Below, piece after piece: positions 15,439-23,900 of a DNA stretch of 43,439 nucleotides. The first letter of the stretch is position 1. Every line of letters begins with the position of its first letter. The DNA is from an uncultured bacterium. Its GTDB lineage: Bacteria; Verrucomicrobiota; Kiritimatiellia; RFP12; UBA1067. The notes under the pieces were generated by a model. That model had not been told where the DNA came from. It worked only from the letters and a program-made list of their open reading frames with translations, and made no database searches. Made by a program: the position numbers and the translations under genes. The stretch is taken from NCBI GenBank assembly GCA_903935195.1, contig CAIZQW010000240.1, forward strand, positions 1-43,439. The letters are read 5' to 3'.

Positions 15439-16529
15439 ACGATTTAGTCTCCCTGATCCGCAAGCGTCCGAAGCGCTTAAGTATCCCCCGAATCCCAGCC
15501 GAAGACGTTCCAATGGGATGTCGTGTTCGAATCGCACGTAACGTACAAGAGCATGTTTTTCCAGACCGGGCAACACCCCTTCAGTCCACAGAGGTGTTAA
15601 ACGCTGTCATGAACGCGATTGCTAGCTCTCAGCAAAAAATCTTGTTGGCATCCATTAAGGATTTTAGCGAACAAGAACGCCTGAACCTTTTTGAAGCTCG
15701 CATCATCAGCAAGGAACTGGCTAACCGTGAAACAGGGGGCGTCGCGATCTCCCTGGACAAGAAGATGGTAGTGATGGTGAATGAAGAAGATCATCTGCGC
15801 ATTCAAGGCTTTGCACAGGGTATGGATATTGAGAGCGCATGGCAGCGAGCTGACGAGATGGACGCCTTACTGGATGAGAAACTCACCTACGCCTGGACAC
15901 CCCGCTTTGGTTATCTGACTGCCTGCCCCACCAACCTGGGAACCGGCATGCGCGCCAGCGTCATGCTTCACCTCATGGGACTTCGTATGACGGGTGATCT
16001 CGATGCCGTACTCAGAAGCCTTGAACGTTTGCGTCTGCTCGTGAGAGGCCTCTACGGAGAAGGTTCTGAATCCTCCGGCCACATCTATCAAATTTCCAAC
16101 ATGGAGACCTTGGGCATGGATGAAGCAACCATCCTCGCGCGCCTAAGGCGTATCTGTGAAGAGGTCGTGCGACAAGAGTGTCACGCCCGCGCACGCATGA
16201 TTCAAGACTCGCCACGCGTGGTCCAAGATTTCTTTATGCGCTCGCTCTGCTTATTGCAAAATGTACTCATGATGCCCTCTGGCGAAGCGATCGAACTGCT
16301 ATCCGCTTTGCGCTTTGGTGTCTCAGTCGGCATGGTCACAGGATTAACAATTGCCGATATCGATGAGTTGATGCTCAAGGTCCAGCCAGGACATCTGATG
16401 TTGGAATGCCACGAAGTCCTGACCCCAGAGCAACGTGATGAGTTTAGAGCGATTTACTTAAACCAGCGCCTCGTAAAGGCCAAACTCAAACAGTCTTCTT
16501 TTCAAACTAAGCTAGAAATACGCAGATGA
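15435..16529 (+). CDS. mcsB: McsB, protein arginine kinase
   Basis: This 364-residue protein of the ATP:guanido phosphotransferase family phosphorylates arginine residues of proteins. Visible signatures are CRVRIARNV near residue 29 (nucleotide binding), VMVNEEDHLRIQ (active-site loop with catalytic Glu), LTACPTNLGTGMRASVMLHL (substrate/nucleotide loop) and RGLYGEGSESSGHIYQISN. The start at 15435 forms an ATGA overlap with mcsA, so the two are translationally coupled; an open 12-codon extension upstream lies inside mcsA and is ignored. The stop in turn overlaps the ATG of a short ORF at 16526. Confidence 0.93.
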   Translation: MNDLVSLIRKRPKRLSIPRIPAEDVPMGCRVRIARNVQEHVFPDRATPLQSTEVLNAVMNAIASSQQKILLASIKDFSEQERLNLFEARIISKELANRETGGVAISLDKKMVVMVNEEDHLRIQGFAQGMDIESAWQRADEMDALLDEKLTYAWTPRFGYLTACPTNLGTGMRASVMLHLMGLRMTGDLDAVLRSLERLRLLVRGLYGEGSESSGHIYQISNMETLGMDEATILARLRRICEEVVRQECHARARMIQDSPRVVQDFFMRSLCLLQNVLMMPSGEAIELLSALRFGVSVGMVTGLTIADIDELMLKVQPGHLMLECHEVLTPEQRDEFRAIYLNQRLVKAKLKQSSFQTKLEIRR

Positions 16530-16633
16530 AACGACTCGATGAGTACTTGATCATGGACATCACCCAGCGCTCACACTGGAGAGGTTTTAATCACTCCTTT
16601 GTGACCACTGAGTGGTCACAAAAAAGGTTTTAA
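16526..16633 (+). CDS. Possible 35-residue coupled small protein
   Basis: The ATG overlaps the mcsB stop (ATGA), and the frame stays open for 35 codons to TAA at 16631, 6 nt before the next gene. The product (MKRLDEYLIMDITQRSHWRG, then FNHSF) has no family I know. The same ATGA overlap is used by mcsA-mcsB, which makes translation plausible. The last third, however, is laid over a perfect palindrome, so it may be chance. Confidence 0.35.
   Translation: MKRLDEYLIMDITQRSHWRGFNHSFVTTEWSQKRF
16598..16622. promoter_or_regulatory. Perfect 25-bp palindrome upstream of the mraY-like gene
   Basis: TTTGTGACCACT (16598-16609) and AGTGGTCACAAA (16611-16622) are exact inverted copies with one central G. 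A 1-nt centre is poor for an RNA hairpin and typical of an operator for a dimeric repressor. No T-run follows on the plus strand. It ends 17 nt before the ATG of the next gene. Confidence 0.6.
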
Positions 16634-16639
16634 ACGATT

Positions 16640-17761
16640 ATGCTATACTGGATTGCACCTTACCTGACAAAAATATGGGGGCCCTTCCGGCTGATGTCAT
16701 CCCATATCATGTTGTTGGCCATCGGCACCCTGGCTGCTGGTCTGCTCACCTGGCTACTCCTTCCCAAACTATGGAAACTCTTGCCGACAGATAAGGGCAA
16801 GATTCTCGCCTCAGACGGAGGACTCAAATCGATTGGCAAACCAACAGGGGCGGGCATGCCCATCGCGTTGTTGCTTCTGCCAATCACGCTTTTGTTTGCA
16901 CCCTTACGCCTACCCGAATTGGGCGTGGTGGGTTGCCTCTATTTCTGCATGGCCTTTGGTTATTTTGATGATCGTAGTCAGATACCATGGGGTGAACTTA
17001 AAAAGGGCATCCTCGACATGGTTGTCGCCGTATTAGCTGCAATCTGCATCTACGCGGCACAAGGCGCGCACCTCTGGATGCCCTTTGTAAAGGATGCCAT
17101 TGATATTCCGCTCTGGCTGTATTTGCCCTGCGCGGCAATGTTGCTCTGGTTCACCATGAATGCGACTAATTGCTCGGACGGCGTGGATGGCCTTGCTGGC
17201 ACGTTGACCCTCTTCTCGTTGTTTGCCTTGGTGGCCTTGCTCTACGGTGTTGTCGGCTATTATCCCATTGCGAACTACTTGTTGATCCCCCATAATGCGG
17301 CAGGTGCGCGCTGGGCTATTCTGGTGGCCATTCATGCGGGTGCACTCGCGGGTTATTTATGGTTTAATGCGGAACCCAGCCGCGTCTTGATGGGCGATGC
17401 GGGATCTCGTCTCCTGGGTATGCTGGTCGGTGTGGCGGTCTTGGTGGCCGGCAACCCCTTTCTCATTTTTGTCGTCTCTCCTGTTGTGCTGGTCAACGGA
17501 GGGACAGGACTCTTCAAACTCGTCCTGCTCCGTTCCTTGCGTCGTATCGGTTTTGATGTACGTCCTACCCATACGCTCCATCCAGACGAAGCAACACAAC
17601 AGCATGTCTTCGTTAAGGCCCTGCATAGCATCCGCTTCCCACTCCACGATCACTGCCGAAAAAATTTAAACTGGAGCAATGCACAGGTCTTGATGCGTTT
17701 TGCGCTCTTGCAAGCCTTCCTGATCCCCCTACTCTTTGTGATTCTCATCAAGATCCGTTAA
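16640..17761 (+). CDS. mraY: MraY-like phospho-N-acetylmuramoyl-pentapeptide transferase
   Basis: This 373-residue polytopic membrane protein has about ten hydrophobic helices. It belongs to the polyprenyl-phosphate N-acetylhexosamine-1-phosphate transferase family. Family motifs: FDDRSQ (Mg/substrate Asp pair, near 115), NCSDGVDGL (near 174), MGDAGS (near 252) and the C-terminal PLHDHCRKNLNWSNAQVLMRF. That last run matches the MraY 'HxH...W...Q...RF' signature better than WecA. MraY makes lipid I of peptidoglycan. The gene is not in a dcw cluster; it precedes a ferredoxin-like gene and a CapD-like dehydratase. A paralogue acting on another sugar cannot be excluded. Confidence 0.78.
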   Translation: MLYWIAPYLTKIWGPFRLMSSHIMLLAIGTLAAGLLTWLLLPKLWKLLPTDKGKILASDGGLKSIGKPTGAGMPIALLLLPITLLFAPLRLPELGVVGCLYFCMAFGYFDDRSQIPWGELKKGILDMVVAVLAAICIYAAQGAHLWMPFVKDAIDIPLWLYLPCAAMLLWFTMNATNCSDGVDGLAGTLTLFSLFALVALLYGVVGYYPIANYLLIPHNAAGARWAILVAIHAGALAGYLWFNAEPSRVLMGDAGSRLLGMLVGVAVLVAGNPFLIFVVSPVVLVNGGTGLFKLVLLRSLRRIGFDVRPTHTLHPDEATQQHVFVKALHSIRFPLHDHCRKNLNWSNAQVLMRFALLQAFLIPLLFVILIKIR

Positions 17762-17768
17762 TCACGCT

Positions 17769-18467
17769 ATGCACGCTTATCTCTTTATCCTTGGCCCCCG
17801 CGACCAGCTCTTAGAGGGAGCCCTCCAAAAACTGGCCAAGGAGGCTGGCATTCCGGAGACCGCCGTCTACGTCATCGACAACCTTGCTGAACGGGCCATG
17901 TCGCGTGATCCTGCCCTTGCAAACCTCTTCCCGCTGTCAGAACCCGTTCTCGCAGGCGCCTCGCGTCCGCGCGCAGCACAAGCTCTACTTGCCTCTGCTG
18001 GTATTGACGTAACGACAAAACCAATCAGCTGGAGGACCTTGCCTTACAACGAGAAGGCCTTAAAAGATGAGTTTGGCGTGCCGTGGTATCCAACGATCGA
18101 CCGCTCGCGCTGCACAGGGTGCGGCACCTGTGAAGACTACTGTCTTTTCTCTGTCTACACGCTTGAGCAAGAGCGTCCACTCAACGAGCGTGTACGCGTT
18201 TCAGCCCCACTGAACTGCAAGACAGGCTGCCCAGCCTGTTCTCGGCTCTGTCCGACAGGCGCACTGATCTTTCCATTCTGTGCAGAAGACGCGTTGAATG
18301 GAAGTATCGAAAACCCTCAACCTCGTGCAGCGGAAGACGTGCTTGCAACCTTGGGCGCTGACCCGCTCAAGGTGCTTGCCGAGCGAAGAAACAAAAAACG
18401 CCTGCTCGCTTCTGAGACGTTCCAACAAGCGGAGCAGGATCGCATTCTCTATTCGGGAGTCTTGTGA
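17769..18467 (+). CDS. Two-cluster 4Fe-4S protein
   Basis: This 232-residue protein has two Cys quartets: C115-x2-C118-x2-C121-x3-C125, and C150-x3-C154-x2-C157-x3-C161-P. These are two 4Fe-4S sites of the bacterial ferredoxin type. The N-terminal 110 residues have no recognised motif. There are no membrane helices or signal peptide. It starts 7 nt after the mraY-like gene and is followed closely by the dehydratase gene, so all three are probably one operon. Why an electron carrier should sit with two cell-envelope sugar enzymes is unclear; it may serve an unknown redox step. Confidence 0.75.
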   Translation: MHAYLFILGPRDQLLEGALQKLAKEAGIPETAVYVIDNLAERAMSRDPALANLFPLSEPVLAGASRPRAAQALLASAGIDVTTKPISWRTLPYNEKALKDEFGVPWYPTIDRSRCTGCGTCEDYCLFSVYTLEQERPLNERVRVSAPLNCKTGCPACSRLCPTGALIFPFCAEDALNGSIENPQPRAAEDVLATLGADPLKVLAERRNKKRLLASETFQQAEQDRILYSGVL

Positions 18468-18486
18468 TCAACCCCAAGGAGTAACC

Positions 18487-19716
18487 ATGGACATGAACTT
18501 TGATCTCAATCGCTTCATCCAGCAAAAAGTAACACGTCGCACGAAGAGCCTGCTGGCGGATGATTTTGCACGTTATGATACAGAGCTTCGCCTTCGGCTG
18601 GAAAACAAGCGAGTACTCGTCATCGGGGGCGCAGGGTCGATTGGCTCACACTATATCAAGGCGCTCTTGCGTTTTAACATTGCCTCGCTCTGCGTTGTTG
18701 ACATCAATGAGAATGGACTAACCGAATTGGTGCGCGACCTGCGCAGTGCTGAGGGGTATCACATTCCAACCGACTTTATCACCTACCCCATCAGCTTTGG
18801 AGATCGTGTCTTTGAAAAGCTCTTTCGTACAAAAGGCCCCTTTGACATCGTCGCCAATTTTGCAGCCCACAAGCATGTGCGAAGCGAGAAAGATGTCTTT
18901 TCCATCGAGGCGATGATTGAAAACAATCTCCTGAGGGCACGCGGTCTACTCGATCTGTTGATGGAAAAACCACCGCAACACTTCTTTTGTGTCTCGACGG
19001 ACAAAGCCGCGAATCCCGTGAACATCATGGGGGCGAGTAAGAAACTCATGGAAGAGCTCATTATGGCCTACGCGGATGCCCTGCCTGTAAAAACTGCGCG
19101 CTTCGCAAACGTCGCCTTCTCAAACGGCAGCTTGCCGCTAGGCTTTTTAGAACGCCTGAACAAACGCCAGCCCTGGTCCTGTCCGCTCGGCATCCGGCGC
19201 TTCTTTGTCTCGCCGCTCGAATCCGGGGAACTCTGCCTGATGGCGTCGATCATGGGTCAGAGCGGGGACATTGTCTATCCGAAATTGGATGAAGCACGCG
19301 ACATGATCCCCTTTGACCAGGTGGCCATTGACTTGCTTCATGCGTTGGGTATGGAAGCAGACCCTTGTTCCTCCGAAGAGGAAGCCCGTGAAAAATGCCA
19401 TGCAATGGAGGGCTCGTCCGCCGCACCTAAAAAATGGCCCGTCTACTTCTTTACCTCCGATACCAGCGGGGAGAAAACCTTTGAAGAGTTCTTCGTGCCC
19501 GGCGAGACATTGGATACCACAACCTTTGTTAATCTTGGTGTGATCAAGAATGCGCCACGCCGAAAACGAGCTGAGATTGACACCCTCTTTAGCGCTTTAC
19601 GTTCCGTCTTTGAAAAGCCTCAGGTTAACAAGGCCGACATTGTCGAGATACTCAAGGACTACCTCCCCTCCTTCTCCCACATCGAGACCGGAAAATCACT
19701 CGACCAAAAGATGTAA
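18487..19716 (+). CDS. CapD/PglF-type nucleotide-sugar dehydratase (SDR family)
   Basis: This 409-residue protein has the Rossmann NAD(P) loop VLVIGGAGSIGSHYI near residues 41-55 and the family motif CVSTDKAANPVNIMGASK near 168-185. In the UDP-N-acetylglucosamine 4,6-dehydratase group, Met replaces the usual SDR Tyr next to the Lys, as here. It lacks the membrane part of long PglF/CapD proteins. It probably makes a 4-keto-6-deoxy sugar nucleotide for surface glycans. The ATG at 18487 is preceded by AAGGAG 5 nt away; an open 63-codon extension lies inside the upstream gene and is ignored. Residues 290-409 include an insert and tail I cannot match. Confidence 0.8.
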   Translation: MDMNFDLNRFIQQKVTRRTKSLLADDFARYDTELRLRLENKRVLVIGGAGSIGSHYIKALLRFNIASLCVVDINENGLTELVRDLRSAEGYHIPTDFITYPISFGDRVFEKLFRTKGPFDIVANFAAHKHVRSEKDVFSIEAMIENNLLRARGLLDLLMEKPPQHFFCVSTDKAANPVNIMGASKKLMEELIMAYADALPVKTARFANVAFSNGSLPLGFLERLNKRQPWSCPLGIRRFFVSPLESGELCLMASIMGQSGDIVYPKLDEARDMIPFDQVAIDLLHALGMEADPCSSEEEAREKCHAMEGSSAAPKKWPVYFFTSDTSGEKTFEEFFVPGETLDTTTFVNLGVIKNAPRRKRAEIDTLFSALRSVFEKPQVNKADIVEILKDYLPSFSHIETGKSLDQKM

Positions 19717-19917
19717 TCGTGGCGTAAGCACCCCCTCCTTCCCTTATTTGATGGTGACACGATTCTTTGCCTAGAACTCAAGCCATCTAATAAGTAACTT
19801 CATTATCGACATTCACATGGTGATCATGGTATAAATAAACAGTTTTAGTGTTATGCGCGGATAAATATAAACAGGATTGACGATTGCCAATTCTGGACAA
19901 CAGTAAGGATTTATCTG
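19717..19917 (+). promoter_or_regulatory. 200-bp intergenic region with a possible promoter
   Basis: No gene is seen here. TCGACA (about 19818), an 18-nt gap and TATAAA (about 19842) form a fair sigma-70-like promoter. A second, weaker pair lies around 19852-19880. AAGGA precedes the next ATG by about 9 nt. Confidence 0.35.
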
Positions 19918-20493
19918 ATGAAGTGTACAATGTTACTCAGCTCCTGTGTACTCCTGTTGACAGCAGGAGGTGTTCTGGCTCAGCAGAACAGCAAGTCCAC
20001 GACTAACGCTCCTGCTCCTAAACTAAGCGTGCTGTCCACATCTTCAAGCGCAGGCAAGGGTATTCCTACAGACGAAGAGATTAAAGCGTTTGTATCGGAA
20101 TACAAAGAAACGGAAAACAGCAAGGAGTCTTTGTCATTAAGCGTCCGTTGTGGTGTCCAAAAGCTCTTGCCCGAACAGCGTAAAAAGTATGAACGCAGCA
20201 AAAAAGTGCCTTATCAGCTCCTCGTTGACGTTGTTAAAACAAAAGAACTCAACGGAAAAAAGATATCCACGCGTGAAACAGACGGGAAATGCAATTATGC
20301 AATTCTGGATGACAAAGGAAAGGTCACTAAGCAATCCGCTGAAAACCTCATCAAGCTCTGCGCTTCCTGAGGAGGCGGAGGCGGCCTCTTCGGTGAAGTG
20401 GCCCAATCAGGAGATTACAAGATCATCGTCTGGATCCGTAAGCCTAAAGGCGTTATTCTAGGCAAGGTTATCGAAACAAAGCTCAGCCTCTAG
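19918..20493 (+). CDS. Small secreted protein with in-frame UGA: candidate selenoprotein or nonsense mutant
   Basis: The first part encodes 150 residues with a signal peptide (TMLLSSCVLLLTAGGVLAQQ). The TGA at 20368-20370 is followed in frame by 40 more codons (GGGGGLFGEVAQSGDYKIIV, then WIRKPKGVIL and so on) to TAG at 20491. An intrinsic terminator lies only about 20 nt past that TAG, so the gene appears to have evolved with the longer end. The codon falls in the context LCAS-TGA-GGGGG, giving a CxxU redox motif if read as selenocysteine. A SECIS-like hairpin starts 13 nt after the TGA. The alternative is a single GGA-to-TGA change in a Gly run, making this a pseudogene. The family is not recognised. 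Confidence 0.55.
20383..20403 (+). promoter_or_regulatory. SECIS-like hairpin just after the in-frame UGA
   Basis: GGCC-T-CTTC-GGT-GAAG-T-GGCC folds into two 4-bp stems separated by a T-T mismatch, with a 3-nt GGT loop. The loop begins 22 nt after the TGA. As I recall, bacterial SECIS elements have an apical loop with an early G some 16-37 nt after the UGA, and in E. coli fdhF a GU in the loop and an unpaired U in the stem. This hairpin meets those points, but short hairpins are common by chance. Confidence 0.4.
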
Positions 20494-20514
20494 AACGACT
20501 CTTGTACCTTTTAG

Positions 20515-20560
20515 AAAGTCCTTTCAGAACGCGTTACGTTTTGAAAGGACTTTTTGTTTT
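20515..20560 (+). terminator. Strong intrinsic terminator after the secreted protein gene
   Basis: A 16-bp stem, AAAGTCCTTTCAGAAC (20515-20530) with GTTTTGAAAGGACTTT (20538-20553, one G-T pair), has a 7-nt loop and then a T-rich tail (TTTTTGTTTT). Confidence 0.9.
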
Positions 20561-20613
20561 CGGTACAAGCCAGGCTACAGCATACAACCGAGAAAAAAAA
20601 CTGCACTTTAGGG

Positions 20614-20642
20614 TTGCCGACAAGGATGTTTCTTCGTATGCT
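20614..20642 (+). promoter_or_regulatory. Candidate promoter of the purF-like gene
   Basis: TTGCCG (20614-20619), 17-nt spacer, TATGCT (20637-20642). The start codon follows at 20681 with GAGGAC about 2-5 nt before it. Confidence 0.45.
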
Positions 20643-20680
20643 ATTCAACTTACGAAACTGTAAAAACGAAAAGAGGACTT

Positions 20681-22162
20681 ATGGGCGGATTTTTTGGTGT
20701 TGTCTCTAAGCAGGATTGTGTTGCGGATCTCTTTTTTGGAACAGATTATCATTCGCATCTCGGGACCATGCGCGGGGGGTTGGCGGTTTTGTCACCCAAA
20801 GGATTTCAACGCGCCATCCATGACATTTCAAACTCTCAATTTCGGACCAAATTCGAGAACGATTTTAAACGTTTTGACGGCAATGCGGGTATCGGCGTCA
20901 TCAGTGACAATGAAGACCAACCTTTACTCATCGCCTCGCATTTAGGGGTCTATGCCATTGTCACGGTTGGCGTCATCACCAATCTCAACGAACTCGTCCA
21001 GGAGATGTTCTCCTCCCACTCCGCCCATTTTTCAGAGATGAGCCAAAGCGGGGTCAATCCGACCGAACTCGTCGCGATGTTAATCAATACGCAGGAGACC
21101 TTTGAACAAGGCGTTCAGTATGCCCAATTAAAGATTGCAGGTTCCTGCTCCATGCTGATCCTCACCACGAAAGGCACCCTTTATGCGGTCCGGGATCGTT
21201 ATGGACGCACACCTATTGTAATTGGCGAGAAAGAGGATGCCTTCGCCTTTGCGATGGAATCCAGCAGTTTTCCGAATCTGGGATACCGATACAGCCGTGA
21301 CATTGGCCCAGGAGAGATGGTCCGATGCGATGCTGACGGATTGACGACAGTGATTCGTCCAGGCAAAGAGATGGCGATCTGCGCCTTCTTATGGGTCTAC
21401 TTTGGCTATCCCGCTTCCTCGTATGAAGGAAAGAATGTCGAGCTCTCCCGTTATAACTGCGGTGCCGCCTTGGCGCGAGCTAACCCCGTTGATGCAGACT
21501 CCGTTGGCGGAGTCCCTGATTCCGGCGTAGGACATGCATTAGGGTATGCAGCAGAGGCTGGCATCCGCTATGCGAGACCCTTTGTCAAATATACGCCGAC
21601 CTGGCCCCGCAGCTTCATGCCGCCAGATCAGAAACAACGTGAATTGATTGCACTCATGAAGCTTATTCCTATTCCTGACTTAATTAAAGGCAAGCGTCTG
21701 ATTTTTTGCGACGATTCGATTGTGAGAGGTACACAACTTCGTGACCAAGTCAAACGGCTTTATGATGACGGTGCCAAGGAGATTCATATGCGGATCGCCT
21801 GTCCACCCCTGCTCTATCAATGCAAGTTCCTGAACTTCTCGCGCTCACGAAGCGAAATGGACCTAGCAACCCGCCGTACCATCCGAGAAATCGAAGGCGA
21901 CCATGCGGATGTATCTTCGTATCGTGATCCTTCTGGCGCGCCCTACCAAGAGATGGTCGGACGCATTCAAAAGCGCCTGGGACTTTCCTCACTTGCCTAT
22001 CAGAAGCTCGATGATCTGACCCAAGCTATTCAGATGCCCAAGGATCGGCTCTGTACCTATTGTTTCACCGGCGAAGACATCGCCAAGCCTAACGGGTGCC
22101 AGCAAGGATGTTCGCGCTGCGCAGCCCCCTGCACCTCCACCGCCACACCCGTCAGAAGCTAG
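20681..22162 (+). CDS. Amidophosphoribosyltransferase-like protein without the Cys2 nucleophile
   Basis: This 493-residue protein has the PurF layout: an N-terminal Ntn-type glutaminase fold (GTDYHSHLGTMRGGLAV, FEQGVQYAQLKIAGSCSMLI, VRDRYGRTPIVIG) and a C-terminal phosphoribosyltransferase with the PRPP loop RLIFCDDSIVRGTQL (339-353). PurF makes phosphoribosylamine, the first purine step. The classical start is Met-Cys-Gly, the processed Cys being the glutaminase nucleophile. Here it is MGGFFGV, so Gly takes that place. Proteins starting this way occur in other anaerobes as I recall, so this is a subfamily and not a local mutation. The Cys-rich tail (CTYC, GCQQGCSRCAAPC) could bind a metal or Fe-S cluster. 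Confidence 0.82.
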   Translation: MGGFFGVVSKQDCVADLFFGTDYHSHLGTMRGGLAVLSPKGFQRAIHDISNSQFRTKFENDFKRFDGNAGIGVISDNEDQPLLIASHLGVYAIVTVGVITNLNELVQEMFSSHSAHFSEMSQSGVNPTELVAMLINTQETFEQGVQYAQLKIAGSCSMLILTTKGTLYAVRDRYGRTPIVIGEKEDAFAFAMESSSFPNLGYRYSRDIGPGEMVRCDADGLTTVIRPGKEMAICAFLWVYFGYPASSYEGKNVELSRYNCGAALARANPVDADSVGGVPDSGVGHALGYAAEAGIRYARPFVKYTPTWPRSFMPPDQKQRELIALMKLIPIPDLIKGKRLIFCDDSIVRGTQLRDQVKRLYDDGAKEIHMRIACPPLLYQCKFLNFSRSRSEMDLATRRTIREIEGDHADVSSYRDPSGAPYQEMVGRIQKRLGLSSLAYQKLDDLTQAIQMPKDRLCTYCFTGEDIAKPNGCQQGCSRCAAPCTSTATPVRS

Positions 22163-22175
22163 ACTATTCTATTAC

Positions 22176-23897
22176 ATGGATAAGAAGCAACTAGAGCGCT
22201 GCTCTTCCGCCGTAACGCTCTCTGACATGGAGGTATTTGTCTTCCCGGAGCTGATGTACAGCCTCGTCCTGGCGAATATCATGTCGCCTCGACTCTGGCT
22301 CTGGCGGGAGGATCCGTGGTTTCATGGGATCCGGAAACTGAAGCCTTATCGCAGACTTCAGCGCTTAAAGCAATACATTATGGAGCACTACGTCTTCAAT
22401 CTCGATCTCGAGACATGGGGACTCACAAACCAAGCCCGGGAACTTGCCCGCTTTGAAAGTTTTCTCACCCCAGAAGTCATCGCCCAATCGAATGCCCTCT
22501 TTGGTTATACTGGAGATGCTTACTACTTTGACATGGATATCCGGACACACTTCGGACTCGACAAGTACACCTCAGATATCATCCCTTATTGGAAAACCGA
22601 AACTATCGAAGCGATGGATGCATTCCGACATCGAGAAGGTTTTTCAGCAGGAGCTGGCGAATGTGTCTCCCTTGCAGCACTCTATGCCTCGGCTCTCTTT
22701 GTGGTTGCCGGCATCCCGCTTGAAAAGATCTTCCTGATGGCTACCCCGCTCCACTCGCAAAACTTCATTGATGAGGGCGAAGGCATCCTGATCAACAACC
22801 GTCGTCTCGTGACGAAGGCTATGTGGTTCAATGGCACTCAAATTTCCGGGCAAGCACGACGCGCCCTTGAGAATGAGCGCGTCACGATTGTTGCCCATCA
22901 TACGGGATTCATTCACACCCTCTATCCGCGCGCGACCATCCAGCAACACGCGTTTGAACGGTTTGCCAAGCAGTTGCGGTCTTATCTTAAGACAAATCTC
23001 ACCCCGGAAATTCTTGGTAACTTCCTGCGTCAAAACCCGAAAGTCAGAGATTGTTTTGTCTTGCGTTGGCCCATTAATGGTATCAACCGTTACTTACTTC
23101 TTGAGCAGGCTTTCCGTTTCGAGCAGGACAGTACCTACAAGGTGACGGACGAGACGCGCGAGCGACTGATGGAGACAATTCCCATCGAGACCTTCTCTGC
23201 TGGCTACCTGCCCTGTAAGGTCGTCCTCAACGACATCGAAGCGTTTGTCAGAACGCGCGATGTCAATCTTGAAAACGCGGAGGACGTGGAGGACCTGAAG
23301 CAAGCGATTGGCAATGTATGTATGAGTGCCTCTGAGATCGTCGGTCAATTAAGCCTCTTCTGCCACACCGAACCGAGACTTCCTGATGCCACATCGGCAA
23401 CCTTTGACACCAGCGAACCCGCGATTCCCCTAACTACCTCCATGACACGTGAAGAGATCATTGCCTGTATTGAAGCGCTGCGCGCGAAAAATATGACCGC
23501 AGATATGGCCTTCTATGCGTGGCGTGACTTGTCTCGCACGAGCCTAGAACCCTTTATGCTAGCCGCGTTGGAACGCAACCCTGTTTCACAAAATGGTTCC
23601 ACCGCGTTAAGCCAGCATGAACTTCTTGCGCTTGTTACGTCCTGGCCGGACGAATCACTCTATGATGGCGAGACGCGGCTCGCACAGCCGGATGAAGTCT
23701 GGAACTTTAAGCGCGGTGACGGACTTGAGAAGGCCATCCTCATTGCAGCGCTTCTGCATGCACGAGGTGCGGGCCCATTGCTGGTGGTGCGCAAAGCAGA
23801 CCAAGCACAGATTGAAAACGCCGAGGGCGTTGTAATCGGTTCCTGGGCCTCCAAGAAAATGCACGAAGGGTTCTCGATAAACATCGAACCGCTTTAG
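22176..23897 (+). CDS. Uncharacterised protein with a transglutaminase-like core
   Basis: This 573-residue protein is not recognised as a named family. Residues 155-210 (SAGAGECVSLAALYASALFV, then PLHSQNFID and ILINNRR) look like a transglutaminase/cysteine-protease core, with C163 on a helix start, H193, and an acidic or Asn partner around 196-199. This assignment is inference. There is no signal peptide or membrane helix. It begins 13 nt after the purF-like gene and is probably co-transcribed with it, which could mean a linked role (amide or amine chemistry). Its stop is 3 nt from the stop of the convergent kinase gene. Confidence 0.5.
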   Translation: MDKKQLERCSSAVTLSDMEVFVFPELMYSLVLANIMSPRLWLWREDPWFHGIRKLKPYRRLQRLKQYIMEHYVFNLDLETWGLTNQARELARFESFLTPEVIAQSNALFGYTGDAYYFDMDIRTHFGLDKYTSDIIPYWKTETIEAMDAFRHREGFSAGAGECVSLAALYASALFVVAGIPLEKIFLMATPLHSQNFIDEGEGILINNRRLVTKAMWFNGTQISGQARRALENERVTIVAHHTGFIHTLYPRATIQQHAFERFAKQLRSYLKTNLTPEILGNFLRQNPKVRDCFVLRWPINGINRYLLLEQAFRFEQDSTYKVTDETRERLMETIPIETFSAGYLPCKVVLNDIEAFVRTRDVNLENAEDVEDLKQAIGNVCMSASEIVGQLSLFCHTEPRLPDATSATFDTSEPAIPLTTSMTREEIIACIEALRAKNMTADMAFYAWRDLSRTSLEPFMLAALERNPVSQNGSTALSQHELLALVTSWPDESLYDGETRLAQPDEVWNFKRGDGLEKAILIAALLHARGAGPLLVVRKADQAQIENAEGVVIGSWASKKMHEGFSINIEPL

Positions 23898-23900
23898 AAC

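Noticed and set aside
16598-16622. Intrinsic terminator after mcsB
   Set aside because: The 1-nt centre is too small for a hairpin loop and A-runs, not T-runs, follow on the transcribed strand.
20368-20370. Genome-wide reassignment of UGA to Gly or Trp
   Set aside because: TGA is used as a normal stop by mcsA, mcsB, rlmB and others in the window.
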